Positions 1-9,606 are shown, counted from the stretch's first letter. The stretch is 64,000 nt of DNA from Methanohalophilus halophilus (GCF_001889405.1 NZ_CP017921.1:1626057-1690056); one strand, 5' to 3'. Translations and numbers: made by a program. Notes: generated from the sequence alone by a model not told the origin.

Positions 1-40
1 TATAAATTTATGAAAAAACAACCATCTATCATCCATAACC

Positions 41-113
41 AGTTTCTTTCTTTTTTTATTCATAAATAGGCTGTTTTAAGAGATGGAGGATGTACACAAT
101 GCATTGAAAATCG
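41..113 (+). repeat. Conserved leader of surface gene, copy 1
   Basis: This stretch upstream of the beta-helix gene aligns with 11029-11103, upstream of the S-layer-type gene. The best part is 75-113 against 11065-11103, where the blocks AGATGGAGGAT and ATGCATTGAAAAT are shared with only a few differences between and around them. A T-rich tract precedes both. The block contains an ATG opening a 23-codon reading frame (82-150). It may be a promoter or 5' UTR element or a relic of a duplicated gene start; which one cannot be told from sequence alone. Confidence 0.7.
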
Positions 114-284
114 ATGTATTGTATTCCAATATTGAAGAAAATCTATCATAGATTGCTTTATACAGACCTGTAATTAGAACTGATGTTCATAACCATTAGT
201 TCTTATTTCTATTTATTAAATATTAGATTAAGTAATTAATAGTCTAATCATCTGTACGCGAATGGAAATTTTGGTGGTATTCTA

Positions 285-2081
285 ATGGGAGTGGAAAAAT
301 ATCTTGCAATAGCGACATTATTGTTTGTAATTTTATCAGGAATAGGAACAGCAGCTACACTCAATGTTGGTGGCGGTGGATCTGGCAACTACACAACGAT
401 ACAGGCTGCTATAAACGCTGCGAACGATACGGATACAATCATTGTTTATCCAAGTGCATATAACGAGAATGTGGACGTTAACAAATCAGTAACCATAATA
501 TCAGAATCCGGGAATCCTGATGATACCAAAGTTCAGGCTGCTTCTACAAGTGACCATGTATTTGACGTGACCAGAGATAATGTGGCAATCAGTGGTTTCA
601 ATATAACAGGTGCCGCAAGTAGCTCTAAAGCTGGAATATACCTTGGTGGTGTACAGAATACTAATATCAATAATAATGAATTGTCGAATAATTCCCGTGG
701 CATTTTTCTTGACGGTTCAAGATACAATAATCTGAATAACAACATTGCAAATTCTAACAAAGCTGAAGGTATTGAACTTTTGAATTCCAGTGATAATGAT
801 TTGATTGAAAATAATGCATCAAAAAACAATATTGATGGCATTTATATTCGCAAATCCAGCAATAACAACAATCTTATCAATAACACGGTATTGAATAACG
901 GTTTCCGAGGGATCTATCTTGACAGTTCTAACAACAATATTTTGAACAATAATACAGTATTGGACACTGAAACCGAAGGAATATATCTTACTTCATCCAG
1001 TAATAATATTTTATCCAATAATAATGCATCTAATAACAAACGAGGAATCTATCTTGACAAGTCTAACGACAACAGCCTGAACAATAATAATGCATCAAAC
1101 AACAATTTTCAAGGAATCTATCTTCGGAGGTTCAGCAATAATAACAAAATAACCAATAACAATGCATCTCACAACAATAAAGGCATCTATCTTGATGATT
1201 CTAGCAATAACACGCTGACTAATAACAATGTGTTAAACAGCAGCTTTGATGGAATTGAGTTTTCTTATTCCAACAATAACACATTGACCAACAACAATGT
1301 ATTGTACACCGATGATGATGGCATCTATCTATCTAGATCCAACAATAATACGATAGACAACAACAATGCATCATACAACAGTTATGACGGCATCCGCCTT
1401 TTTGAATCCAGCAATAATACGATAGACAATAACAATGCATTTTACAACGGTGATGATGGTGGTTTTTATCTTTCTAGCTTCAGCAATAATAACACATTGA
1501 CCAACAACAATGCATTGTACAACGATAAGAATGGCATTCGTCTTGCTCGTTCCAGCAATAACACACTGACCAATAACAATGCGTCTAACAACATTAATGA
1601 TAATGGAATCTATATTTTTAGGTCTAACAATAATATATTGAAAGGTAATGTCATCTGTAACAATACTAAATATGGTATTGAATTGTCTAATGGTAATAAC
1701 AACACGATATATAACAACTTCTTCAACAACACCAACAATATAGGGATAGATGACAGTACAGGAAACATTTGGAACGTTACCAAAACCCCAGGTCCAAATA
1801 TCGTAAACGGCCCTAATATAGGCGGTAATTACTGGGCACACCCCAACGGTACAGGATATAGCCAAACTTGCATGGATTCTGATAATGATGGATTCTGCGA
1901 TTCCCAATTTGACATAGATTCAAATAATACAGATTACCTGCCATTGACATTGGTAGAACAAGAAACTGGGCCCGTAATTCATCCACAACCCAATTTCGAT
2001 GTGCCGACAGCAAATCCAATGTTAATTATAGGAATGCTAGGATTTGCGGTTGTACTGGTGCTGAGAAGGGAAGAGGATTAA
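285..2081 (+). CDS. Secreted beta-helix (NosD/pectate-lyase-like) surface protein
   Basis: The 598-residue protein has an N-terminal signal-type hydrophobic stretch (about residues 5-24, ending in GTAA). An IQAAINAA segment typical of the first turn of NosD/pectin-lyase-like beta-helix proteins follows. From about residue 110 to 480 there are some fifteen rungs of 20-25 residues with the pattern GIYL..SSNN.L.NNN. The C-terminus has a short spacer, VPTANP, one membrane segment and a basic RRE tail, so the protein is probably exported and anchored. The low-complexity Asn-rich core makes a substrate guess unsafe; such helices often bind polysaccharide or form surface layers. Its leader, C-terminal anchor and 3' flank resemble those of the S-layer-type gene at 11295, although the cores differ. 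The ATG at 285 places the signal peptide correctly. Confidence 0.85.
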   Translation: MGVEKYLAIATLLFVILSGIGTAATLNVGGGGSGNYTTIQAAINAANDTDTIIVYPSAYNENVDVNKSVTIISESGNPDDTKVQAASTSDHVFDVTRDNVAISGFNITGAASSSKAGIYLGGVQNTNINNNELSNNSRGIFLDGSRYNNLNNNIANSNKAEGIELLNSSDNDLIENNASKNNIDGIYIRKSSNNNNLINNTVLNNGFRGIYLDSSNNNILNNNTVLDTETEGIYLTSSSNNILSNNNASNNKRGIYLDKSNDNSLNNNNASNNNFQGIYLRRFSNNNKITNNNASHNNKGIYLDDSSNNTLTNNNVLNSSFDGIEFSYSNNNTLTNNNVLYTDDDGIYLSRSNNNTIDNNNASYNSYDGIRLFESSNNTIDNNNAFYNGDDGGFYLSSFSNNNTLTNNNALYNDKNGIRLARSSNNTLTNNNASNNINDNGIYIFRSNNNILKGNVICNNTKYGIELSNGNNNTIYNNFFNNTNNIGIDDSTGNIWNVTKTPGPNIVNGPNIGGNYWAHPNGTGYSQTCMDSDNDGFCDSQFDIDSNNTDYLPLTLVEQETGPVIHPQPNFDVPTANPMLIIGMLGFAVVLVLRREED

Positions 2082-2083
2082 TT

Positions 2084-2118
2084 GAGGAAGGAAATTTATC
2101 TTCCTCTTCCTTATTTCT
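2084..2118 (+). terminator. Hairpin terminator after the beta-helix gene
   Basis: A GAGGAAGGAA arm is followed shortly by TTCCTCTTCC and a T-rich run, directly after the stop codon at 2081. The same arrangement, with related sequence, follows the second surface gene at 13723. Confidence 0.55.
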
Positions 2119-2190
2119 AAATTAAAAGCAATTATTTTTTAACAAAATAATTGATTTCTTGAGAATCTGATTACTTCCAGAATTTATCTT

Positions 2191-2237
2191 AAGGGTTGTA
2201 TTTTTTACTTCTACCTATAACCCTAAGATTTGGTGCG
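2191..2237 (+). repeat. Direct repeat, distal copy of the tRNA-Leu 3' flank
   Basis: These 47 bp match 13855-13901 at 41 of 47 positions, with a perfect 27-bp block at 2211-2237. In the other copy the block runs into the encoded CCA and last acceptor bases of tRNA-Leu; here no tRNA follows. The orientation is direct. It may be a remnant attachment site or the tail of a duplicated surface-gene locus. The surrounding 2082-2400 stretch otherwise holds a terminator and an AT-rich promoter-like region but no gene that I can see. Confidence 0.85.
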
Positions 2238-2249
2238 GGGTTATAGGTA
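2212..2249. repeat. Perfect 12-bp inverted repeat
   Basis: Arms 2212-2223 (TACCTATAACCC) and 2238-2249 (GGGTTATAGGTA) are exact reverse complements around a 14-nt loop. The left arm and loop lie in the direct repeat. The right arm replaces the position where tRNA-Leu begins in the other copy. It could act as a terminator or mark a rearrangement junction. Confidence 0.75.
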
Positions 2250-2400
2250 TCCTAGAAAATAGATACTCAGAAATTTGGAAAGTTATATTTGATATTTTTG
2301 TTCATTTCATTTTTTATTTGAACAAGACTTATAATGTAGAAGTTTTAGACTTTCATTTTTTTAGGAAGCTTTATATTATATACCCCTATAAAATAAATCC

Positions 2401-3753
2401 ATGTCTCATAATATTTTAGAAGATTTTCTTTCAAAGCTTTCTGAAAATAAAATAGACCATGAAATTGAACATAACGATGATGAATCACCAAAGATGCTTA
2501 CTTTTCAAATAAAGGGTGGCAGAATGGATTATGATCTAAGATACCCTATTGATGATCATCTGTTAAATTTATTGAATGTTACCAATATTGAAAAAATTAA
2601 CTTTATCCAAGATTATGAGGCAATTTGGTCATCTGATAGAAAAAATATAGAATGTGAAATTAATCTAATTAATGCCGATAATAGACCTGTTCCTACAAGT
2701 TTTTTGCTAAGACGACTTCAGATTTTTAGTGATGAAGATTTTGAAAAATCAAATGGTGAAGATTCAGAGAAATTGGATAGGATCTCATTTCCTTGCAAAG
2801 GAAATATAGATATTTCAATTGGAATTTGTTCTGATGAGTTCGCTATTTTACAATATGGTAAAAGAGATTCTTCACCGTTTTTATTTTCAAGAAAACGGGC
2901 AAATGGAGAGAATGTTGCATCTATAAGACATCCACTAACTTTGAAGTTATCAAATGTCGACGTAGAACAACATGATGATGCAGTAGATATTTTACGAAAG
3001 CTTGCAAACTCACTTTTTTTCCAAATTGATTTGTTGGTTGATGTTCCATTAAATTTAGTACCTCAAAGAGAAAATATGATTGAAAAACGTAAAAGAAGAA
3101 TGAGACAACATTCACGTGTAAAAAATGATGCTAAAATAAACAAGTTGAAATATAAATATGATGACGAGCCCATCTCATCATATTGGAATGCAAAAGCTAA
3201 TTCAAATATGCCTTTATTTCAATTTTTAGCATTTTATCAAGTTGTCGAGTTCTATTTTCCCATTTATTCAAAAATAGAAGTTCATAAGAAAATAAAAAAT
3301 TGGATAAAAGATCCACGTTTTAATTCGAACTCAGATTCTGATCTCTCCAAAATAATTAACATAATAAAAATGTCAAAAATGTCTAATGCTTTTGGAAATG
3401 AAAAAGAGCAACTAAAATCAACTATTACTTATTGTGTAAGTGAAGATGAAATTAAAGATTTCTTAGAACTTGATGCAGCTCGAAAAAAATACTATGTAGA
3501 TAGAAAAGGAAATAAAATATCTATGTGTCATTTTTCATATAGTAAAAAAACTCAAACTTTAATAGAAGAAAATCTCATAAATGAAGTAGCTGATAGAATT
3601 TATGGTATAAGGTGCAAGATTGTACATAGTAAATCAAATGAAAGCGAATATATTAATCCATTTTCCAAAGAAGTAAATCAATTGATTTATGATATAGAAC
3701 TAGTTGAATTTTTAGCCAGAAAAGTTTTAATTGCAAGTTCTACATCCCTTTGA
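2401..3753 (+). CDS. HEPN-motif protein (ApeA-like?), putative defence protein
   Basis: I do not recognise the N-terminal 250 residues of this 450-residue, very AT-rich gene. The C-terminal part is helical and contains R404-C-K-I-V-H409, an RX4H motif of the kind that forms the active site of HEPN ribonucleases, followed by a helix with an INPFSKEV segment. The layout (large N-terminal domain, C-terminal HEPN-like helices) resembles ApeA/abortive-infection type proteins, but I cannot confirm a family. It lies immediately upstream of a type I restriction-modification operon and inside a block bounded by direct repeats, a usual setting for antiviral genes. Composition is lower in GC than the housekeeping genes, consistent with transfer. 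The ATG at 2401 follows an AT-rich promoter-like stretch with no clear ribosome binding site, so translation may be leaderless. Confidence 0.6.
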   Translation: MSHNILEDFLSKLSENKIDHEIEHNDDESPKMLTFQIKGGRMDYDLRYPIDDHLLNLLNVTNIEKINFIQDYEAIWSSDRKNIECEINLINADNRPVPTSFLLRRLQIFSDEDFEKSNGEDSEKLDRISFPCKGNIDISIGICSDEFAILQYGKRDSSPFLFSRKRANGENVASIRHPLTLKLSNVDVEQHDDAVDILRKLANSLFFQIDLLVDVPLNLVPQRENMIEKRKRRMRQHSRVKNDAKINKLKYKYDDEPISSYWNAKANSNMPLFQFLAFYQVVEFYFPIYSKIEVHKKIKNWIKDPRFNSNSDSDLSKIINIIKMSKMSNAFGNEKEQLKSTITYCVSEDEIKDFLELDAARKKYYVDRKGNKISMCHFSYSKKTQTLIEENLINEVADRIYGIRCKIVHSKSNESEYINPFSKEVNQLIYDIELVEFLARKVLIASSTSL

Positions 3754-3964
3754 ACACCAGTGAATATAAAATACTTTATTGTTAGTCATTTAAGACTGAC
3801 TATTTCTTTGTGTATTTTATATCACTAATAATCATTTTTTACAATTTTAATATACTATTTTTGGTTTTTTCTAACACCATACACTATTTTGATATCAATT
3901 CTAACATAAGAATTTTATAATTTATTGCACAATTCTTACTGCACAATAATTTATCGATGGTAAT

Positions 3965-6325
3965 ATGGGTCACAACGAAGCAGACACCAGAGCGAAACTA
4001 ATAGATCCAAAACTGCATGATATGGGTTGGAAAGAGGATCTTATCAGGCGTGAAACTACTGCTGGTGCTGTAGAAATAATAAATGGTGGACCCAGAAGAA
4101 AAAGTGGCAGAGCCGATTACCTTTTGTGTTTACCAGCGGAAAAAGGCCAAAATCCTTTACCTGTGGCCGTAATTGAGGCCAAAAAAGAAGATGAACATGC
4201 GGATATTGGTATTGATCAGGCCAAAGAATATGCCAGATATCTCAATATTCCTTTTGTTTTTTCAACCAATGGCCATCTGTTTGTTCAATATGATGATTTC
4301 AACAAGAGGGTTACTGATGTATTCCCTCTTGATAGTTTTCCGACTCCTGAATATCTCAAATCCTGCTATGAAAATGGTAAGGGTTTATCTCTTGAGGATG
4401 AATATGCTAAACCTTTGATAATTCCCTACAAGGGAGGACAAGCGGAAAGGCGTTATTATCAAGATGCAGCAATCAGAGCCGCTTTTGAAAAGATTGCTTC
4501 AAGGCAGGATAAATGGAATAGGGTTTTGCTATCCCTTGCTACAGGCACAGGTAAAACCAGAATTGCTTCTCAGATACTTTACAAACTGGCTGAAAGTGGG
4601 CATTTGAAAAGGGCCTTGTTTGTTTGCGATAGGAACGAGTTGAGAAGACAGGCTTATGGTAGGATGTATTCTGTTTTTGGAGACAATGTGGATTTTGTAG
4701 AAAACAAGAATCCTAAGAAAAATGCACGTATAATTGTCTCAACCTATCAGGCCCTTGGTATTGACGAAGAAGGAGATCAATCATTTTTCCTTGAAAACTT
4801 CCCACGAAATTATTTTAGCCATATCATCATTGATGAATGCCATAGAAGCGCATGGAATAAATGGAGTATTGTCCTGACAAATAATCCTGATGCTGTCCAG
4901 ATTGGTTTAACTGCCACACCTAGGAAAATAGAAGAAAGCAATGCGGCTGGAAAGGGCAAGGATGAGGAAATCAGCCGTAACAATATAGAATATTTTGGTG
5001 AACCTGTATATGAATATCCATACCATAAAGGCCAAGAGGATGGATATCTGGCGGCCTGTGAGATTGTAAAGAGGCATCCTGACATTGATGATAGGATTCT
5101 CAGTGGACCGGAGATTGTTAATTTGGGTGCTCAGGATGCAAAAACTGGTAACCCATTAACCATCCATGATGCTAGAGATGCTTACGGAAAAAAGAATTTT
5201 GAAAGATCTATTATCTTGCCGGATCGAGTAAAGGCCATGTGTGAAGATTTGATGAAGATGTTTGAGCAGACCGGTGATGTCAGGCAAAAGACCATCATTT
5301 TTTGTGTGAATGATAAACATGCGGGTGATGTGGCAAATACCTTGAACAATCTCTATATTGAAAAAGGATTACCGGAGTGTGAAAAATTTGCTTTTAAGTG
5401 TACTCAAAAGGGTATTTCAGCAGGTACACTGGGAGAATCCCAGGAAATTTTAATCTCAAATATGAGGGGAAATAAGAATTCTCATTTTATTGCAACAACA
5501 GTGGACCTTCTGACCACAGGTGTGGATATTCCCTGTATTGAAAATATTGTTTTCTTTAATTATGTTAATTCACCCATCCAGTTTTATCAGATGGTAGGGC
5601 GTGGAACCAGAATTGATGAGGGTTTCAACAAATATATGTTCAGACTTTATGATTATACCAATGTCACAAACTTATTTGGTAAAGAGTTTATTTCAAGTCC
5701 TAAACCTGCTCCTTCCAAGCCTACTAAGAAAAAACAAGGAGAAAAACAAAAAATAGCCAGGGTACATGGCTATGATGTTGAGATCAAGGATGAAGGGACT
5801 TTTATCCTGATGCGTGATGATGTCACAGGTAAAGAAAAGCCTGTTACTGTTGAAGAATATAAAGAAAAACTGGCAGAGTCTCTTGTTGCTCAGGCCCAAG
5901 ATATAGATCTCCTGAGGGAATTGTGGGTTAAGCCGGAGGACCGAAAACACCTGATATCAGCCCTGCCGGGTGGTACCCAGGGTGCTTATTTGCTGCGAAA
6001 TTTGCTTGAATTGGATAATTGTGATATATTTGACCTATTCGCTGAGATTGGTTTTGGAGTTGCTGCCAAGACCAGAGATGAAAGGGTTGAGGCTTTTGGT
6101 TACAAAAATAGCGAATGGCTCATGTCTCTACCCTCTGACTCTTCAGAGGTGATAAGGGCGCTGGCAAACCAGTTCAAAGAAAACGGCATTGAAGAACTGG
6201 AAAGCAGGGATGTTTTCAGTGTGCCTGAGGTCAAAAATTCAGGTGGCATAAAGGCGCTTGGCAAAGTTGGGATCAAGGTGAATAACCTGATTACTGATGT
6301 AAAAGAACGTTTACTGGCTGCTTGA
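3965..6325 (+). CDS. hsdR: Type I restriction enzyme, R (endonuclease/translocase) subunit
   Basis: The 786-residue protein has the order expected of EcoEI/EcoAI-type HsdR subunits. An N-terminal nuclease domain carries D51 and E71-x-K73 (PD-(D/E)xK type). A SF2 helicase motor follows, with Walker A ATGTGKT at 192-198 and a DECH box at 290-293, then a second RecA lobe containing MVGRGTRID. The C-terminal domain from about residue 560 is of EcoEI_R_C type and should contact the methylase core. The motor would pull DNA past the complex and cut at random distances from the unmethylated target. It is full length with no visible lesion. It starts about 210 bp after the HEPN gene and precedes hsdS by about 96 bp. 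Confidence 0.95.
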   Translation: MGHNEADTRAKLIDPKLHDMGWKEDLIRRETTAGAVEIINGGPRRKSGRADYLLCLPAEKGQNPLPVAVIEAKKEDEHADIGIDQAKEYARYLNIPFVFSTNGHLFVQYDDFNKRVTDVFPLDSFPTPEYLKSCYENGKGLSLEDEYAKPLIIPYKGGQAERRYYQDAAIRAAFEKIASRQDKWNRVLLSLATGTGKTRIASQILYKLAESGHLKRALFVCDRNELRRQAYGRMYSVFGDNVDFVENKNPKKNARIIVSTYQALGIDEEGDQSFFLENFPRNYFSHIIIDECHRSAWNKWSIVLTNNPDAVQIGLTATPRKIEESNAAGKGKDEEISRNNIEYFGEPVYEYPYHKGQEDGYLAACEIVKRHPDIDDRILSGPEIVNLGAQDAKTGNPLTIHDARDAYGKKNFERSIILPDRVKAMCEDLMKMFEQTGDVRQKTIIFCVNDKHAGDVANTLNNLYIEKGLPECEKFAFKCTQKGISAGTLGESQEILISNMRGNKNSHFIATTVDLLTTGVDIPCIENIVFFNYVNSPIQFYQMVGRGTRIDEGFNKYMFRLYDYTNVTNLFGKEFISSPKPAPSKPTKKKQGEKQKIARVHGYDVEIKDEGTFILMRDDVTGKEKPVTVEEYKEKLAESLVAQAQDIDLLRELWVKPEDRKHLISALPGGTQGAYLLRNLLELDNCDIFDLFAEIGFGVAAKTRDERVEAFGYKNSEWLMSLPSDSSEVIRALANQFKENGIEELESRDVFSVPEVKNSGGIKALGKVGIKVNNLITDVKERLLAA

Positions 6326-6421
6326 GCATGGAACTTAATCAGAAACTGTTTTATTCCTACTTGTTATATTGGTTCCAGACACACAAGGTTTTTAACATGA
6401 ATTAACTGGAAGTTCTGGAAA

Positions 6422-7645
6422 ATGGAAAAGGAAAAACTGCCTGTTGGATGGGAATGGAAGAAGATAAAAGACATTTGTAAAGTTGTTAGCGGCTCTACAC
6501 CCAAAACTTCAGTTCCAGATTATTGGGGCGGAGATATACTTTGGATTACACCAAAAGACCTGAGTCAATTTGAAGGAAACACTATTTACAATACATCCCG
6601 TAAAATTACAAAAAAGGGATATGATTCATGTTCTACTACCTTATTACCGAAAGGTTCAGTTTTGATGTCAAGTCGGGCTCCAATTGGACTTTTAGCAATT
6701 GCTGGAAAAGAAATCTGCACAAATCAGGGGTTCAAAAGTTTTGTATGTTCTGATTCGATTTATAACAAATATTTATATTATTATCTAAAAGCAATAATGC
6801 CAAAAATAAAATATCAAGGATCAGGTGCAACCTTTTCAGAAATATCAAAAACCAAAGTTGAAAATATCAAAATCGTTATTCCCCCCCTCGCGACTCAGCA
6901 AGAAATTGTTGCTAAACTTGATAACCAAATGGCCGAAATTGAGAGGATAAAAAAAGAAGCTGAAAATGAACTAATCAATGCCAATAGCCTTTATAAATCT
7001 TATTTGATAAAGGTTTTTGAGAATAGTGGGAACTGGAATTTCATTAAAATAGGGGATATTTTCAGTACTAGATATGGTATATCAAAATCTTCTGTAAAAG
7101 ATTCTTCTAAAACTTCAGCACTACGGATGAACAATATTACTTATGAAGGAAAATTAGTTACTGATAATATTACTTACTTGGACCTTACTGAAGATGAGTT
7201 TAATAAACATAAGCTAAAGAGACAAGATTTGCTATTTAACAGGACAAATAGTGCTGAATTAGTAGGTAAAACAACTGTTTTTGATAAAGATGAGGATTAT
7301 GTTGCTGTTTCTTACTTAATCGTAGCAACTCCAAAAATAAAAGATATTAATTCTAAATTTATTTCTTATTATTTAAATACACCTTGTATGAAAAGATATT
7401 TTTTTGAAAATTGCAACCGAGCCATATCTCAAGCAAACTTTAATGCAACAAAGCTCTCCAACATAAAAGTTCCTGTTCCAGATTCAGAAACTCAAAATAT
7501 AGTTGTCAATAAAATAGAAGGTATTAGCATTGAAATAGATAGATTAAAAGAATTTTTAACTAAACAAAATGAAACAATTAACCAACTACCTGCCTCCATC
7601 CTAAATGAAGTGTTCGGCAAATATGAAATCCCTGAAGAGGTGTGA
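6422..7645 (+). CDS. hsdS: Type I restriction-modification specificity subunit S
   Basis: This 407-residue protein sets the DNA target of the type I complex. It shows the usual two target-recognition domains: TRD1 at about residues 8-155 and TRD2 at about 190-375. Each is followed by a conserved helical spacer, and the first spacer begins at IPPLATQQEIVAKLD (153-167). The second TRD differs from the first, so an asymmetric bipartite target is expected, but the sequence recognised cannot be read from the protein. Its stop overlaps the probable GTG start of hsdM (GTGA), implying translational coupling. The order R-S-M is less common than R-M-S or M-S-R. Confidence 0.93.
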   Translation: MEKEKLPVGWEWKKIKDICKVVSGSTPKTSVPDYWGGDILWITPKDLSQFEGNTIYNTSRKITKKGYDSCSTTLLPKGSVLMSSRAPIGLLAIAGKEICTNQGFKSFVCSDSIYNKYLYYYLKAIMPKIKYQGSGATFSEISKTKVENIKIVIPPLATQQEIVAKLDNQMAEIERIKKEAENELINANSLYKSYLIKVFENSGNWNFIKIGDIFSTRYGISKSSVKDSSKTSALRMNNITYEGKLVTDNITYLDLTEDEFNKHKLKRQDLLFNRTNSAELVGKTTVFDKDEDYVAVSYLIVATPKIKDINSKFISYYLNTPCMKRYFFENCNRAISQANFNATKLSNIKVPVPDSETQNIVVNKIEGISIEIDRLKEFLTKQNETINQLPASILNEVFGKYEIPEEV

Positions 7646-9192
7646 ATTTGGCTAAAAATAACAGTAGAAATATGTCTGATCAATCCAGCATGAATGGTTA
7701 CATTAAGTCCATTTGTGATATTATGCGCAGGGATAATACAAAGGGTGCTATGGAGTATATTCCTGAACTTACCTGGATGATGTTCTTGCGGATTCTGGAT
7801 GAAAAGGAAGAAGATGAACATCTTCAGAGTGAAGCCGTTGGGGAGATTTTTGAACCTTCTCTGAAATATCCTTATAGGTGGAGAGATTGGGGGAGTCCTG
7901 AAGGTAAGAAAAGGAAAGAACTTCAGGAAGGCCACATGGATGATTTCCTAAATTTTGTAAATGATGACTTAATCCCACATTTGAAGTCATTTGAAGAAAA
8001 AACAAATGCCACCAAAAGGCAAAAGATCATTTCCCAAATATTCAGAAACCTCACTCATACAAGGCTTGGAAGTGAAAAGAATCTGCTAGACGTTCTGGAT
8101 AAAGTTGACCATCTAACGTCTGAAAACATAGATGATACTCACCAGTTCCCCTTATCTCAAATATATGAAGGATTACTGCTGAAAATGGGTGAAAAGAACA
8201 ATGATGGTGGCCAGTTCTTCACACCAAGAGAAGTTATCAGGGCTATGATCAGAGCGGTCAAACCTGATGTCAAACACAATGGGGAATATGCAACATTTTA
8301 TGACCCGGGCTGTGGCACAGGTGGCTTTCTTGCTGAAAATTACACATATCTAACCACTCCCGAAATTTCAGACCTGAAACTCAATGCTTCCGATTACAAC
8401 CATCTCAAACATGATGGCTTTTGGGGTCTGGACAATAGTTTTACGGCTTTCCCTATAGCCCTTGCAAATCTTGTTTTGCATGGTATTGATCAGCCTCATA
8501 TTGGTCTCAAAAACACCTTGAGTGGAAGAGAAACCTATATGGACCTGTTTGAAGGCGCTCCTTACAAATTTGACTATATCTTTACCAATCCTCCTTTTGG
8601 AGGTAAAGAGGGAGACGACTCAAAAGCCAACTTTGCTTTTAAGACAGGAAATACCCAGATCCTTTTCATCCAGCATATTATTGATCATCTGGCAGAAGAC
8701 GGAACCTGTGCAATGGTCATTGATGAAGGAGTACTTTTCAGAACCAATGAAAATGCCTTTTTGCAGACCAAAAGAAAACTTCTGGATGAATGTAATCTTT
8801 GGTGTATCTTAAGCCTTCCACAAAATGTATTTGTAAATGCCGGTGCAGGGGTGAAAACTAATCTGTTATTCTTTACAAAAGGTGAAACTACTGAAAAAGT
8901 ATGGTACTATGATATGTCTGATTTCAAAGTGCTTAAGAAAAATCCTCTGACAATCAATAAGTTTGATGATTTCCTCATGAGACTTCACTCTGATAAGGAA
9001 GAAGATAAGATCAGTGAGAAAAGTTGGTATGTAGATATTGATACTATCAAGAAAAAGGATTACGATATCAAAGCAGTTAATCCTAACATCAAAGAAAAAG
9101 AGATTCCCAAACCTGACGAATTAATAAAGATCATTGAGGAATCCCAGGTTAAGATCAATGAGAGTTTGCAGAAACTCAAGGAATTGACTTAA
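7642..9192 (+). CDS. hsdM: Type I restriction-modification DNA methyltransferase subunit M
   Basis: An N6-adenine methyltransferase of 516 residues. The N-terminal HsdM_N helical domain (about 15-165) is followed by the catalytic domain. That domain has GQFFTPREVI (190-199), the AdoMet-binding motif DPGCGTGGF (221-229) and the catalytic NPPF (316-319). A C-terminal coiled tail probably contacts HsdS. A GTG at 7642 overlaps the hsdS stop; an internal ATG at 7672 is an alternative start that would lose ten residues. M and S modify host DNA; with R they form the restriction complex. No frameshift or missing motif is seen, so the system looks functional. Confidence 0.94.
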   Translation: MNLAKNNSRNMSDQSSMNGYIKSICDIMRRDNTKGAMEYIPELTWMMFLRILDEKEEDEHLQSEAVGEIFEPSLKYPYRWRDWGSPEGKKRKELQEGHMDDFLNFVNDDLIPHLKSFEEKTNATKRQKIISQIFRNLTHTRLGSEKNLLDVLDKVDHLTSENIDDTHQFPLSQIYEGLLLKMGEKNNDGGQFFTPREVIRAMIRAVKPDVKHNGEYATFYDPGCGTGGFLAENYTYLTTPEISDLKLNASDYNHLKHDGFWGLDNSFTAFPIALANLVLHGIDQPHIGLKNTLSGRETYMDLFEGAPYKFDYIFTNPPFGGKEGDDSKANFAFKTGNTQILFIQHIIDHLAEDGTCAMVIDEGVLFRTNENAFLQTKRKLLDECNLWCILSLPQNVFVNAGAGVKTNLLFFTKGETTEKVWYYDMSDFKVLKKNPLTINKFDDFLMRLHSDKEEDKISEKSWYVDIDTIKKKDYDIKAVNPNIKEKEIPKPDELIKIIEESQVKINESLQKLKELT

Positions 9193-9262
9193 CGTTTCCT
9201 TTTTCTTTAGTTCTTGCCACAACAGATAATACATATAGTTTCCATAGTTTTCTTTGATAAGT

Positions 9263-9583
9263 ATGATTGTAACTTCTTGGAACAATGGTAAATTATCTGA
9301 TTCAGGGGCTGGGTATGGTTTAAAGATAGATGAAAATGATAGGGATCAATATTTCAAAAAAGAGTGGGATAATGTAGAGTTGCAATTAATCAATTATCCA
9401 CATATAGTTGAAGTTAATATTAATAAACAATCATTTTGGAGTGGAAATTGTAGGGAACTGATAAACAAAGATATTGGCATTTGGTTAATTGAAAATGGAT
9501 TAGCTCCTTGGAAAAAAGGTCAGCCACCAAAATTAACGATGGAACCAATATCCAAAAATAGATTTTTAGTTAAACCTATTTAA
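9263..9583 (+). CDS. Small conserved-looking protein of unknown function
   Basis: This 106-residue protein begins at an ATG; a TTG nine bases upstream is the alternative. It has a compact, mostly beta pattern with SWNNG near the start, a GYGLKI segment, DRDQYF, a central W-rich SFWSGNCREL and a late IGIWLIENGLAPWKKGQPPK. There is no signal peptide or membrane segment. It lies about 70 bp after hsdM and could be a late member of that transcription unit, or a stand-alone cargo gene. I do not assign a function. Confidence 0.6.
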   Translation: MIVTSWNNGKLSDSGAGYGLKIDENDRDQYFKKEWDNVELQLINYPHIVEVNINKQSFWSGNCRELINKDIGIWLIENGLAPWKKGQPPKLTMEPISKNRFLVKPI

Positions 9584-9606
9584 AAAAATTCCAACATTGA
9601 AGACTA

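Noticed and set aside
285-2081. Several long open frames on the minus strand inside the beta-helix gene
   Set aside because: They arise from the repetitive Asn-rich codons read backwards; their proteins lack any family pattern and the plus-strand protein has a signal peptide and anchor.
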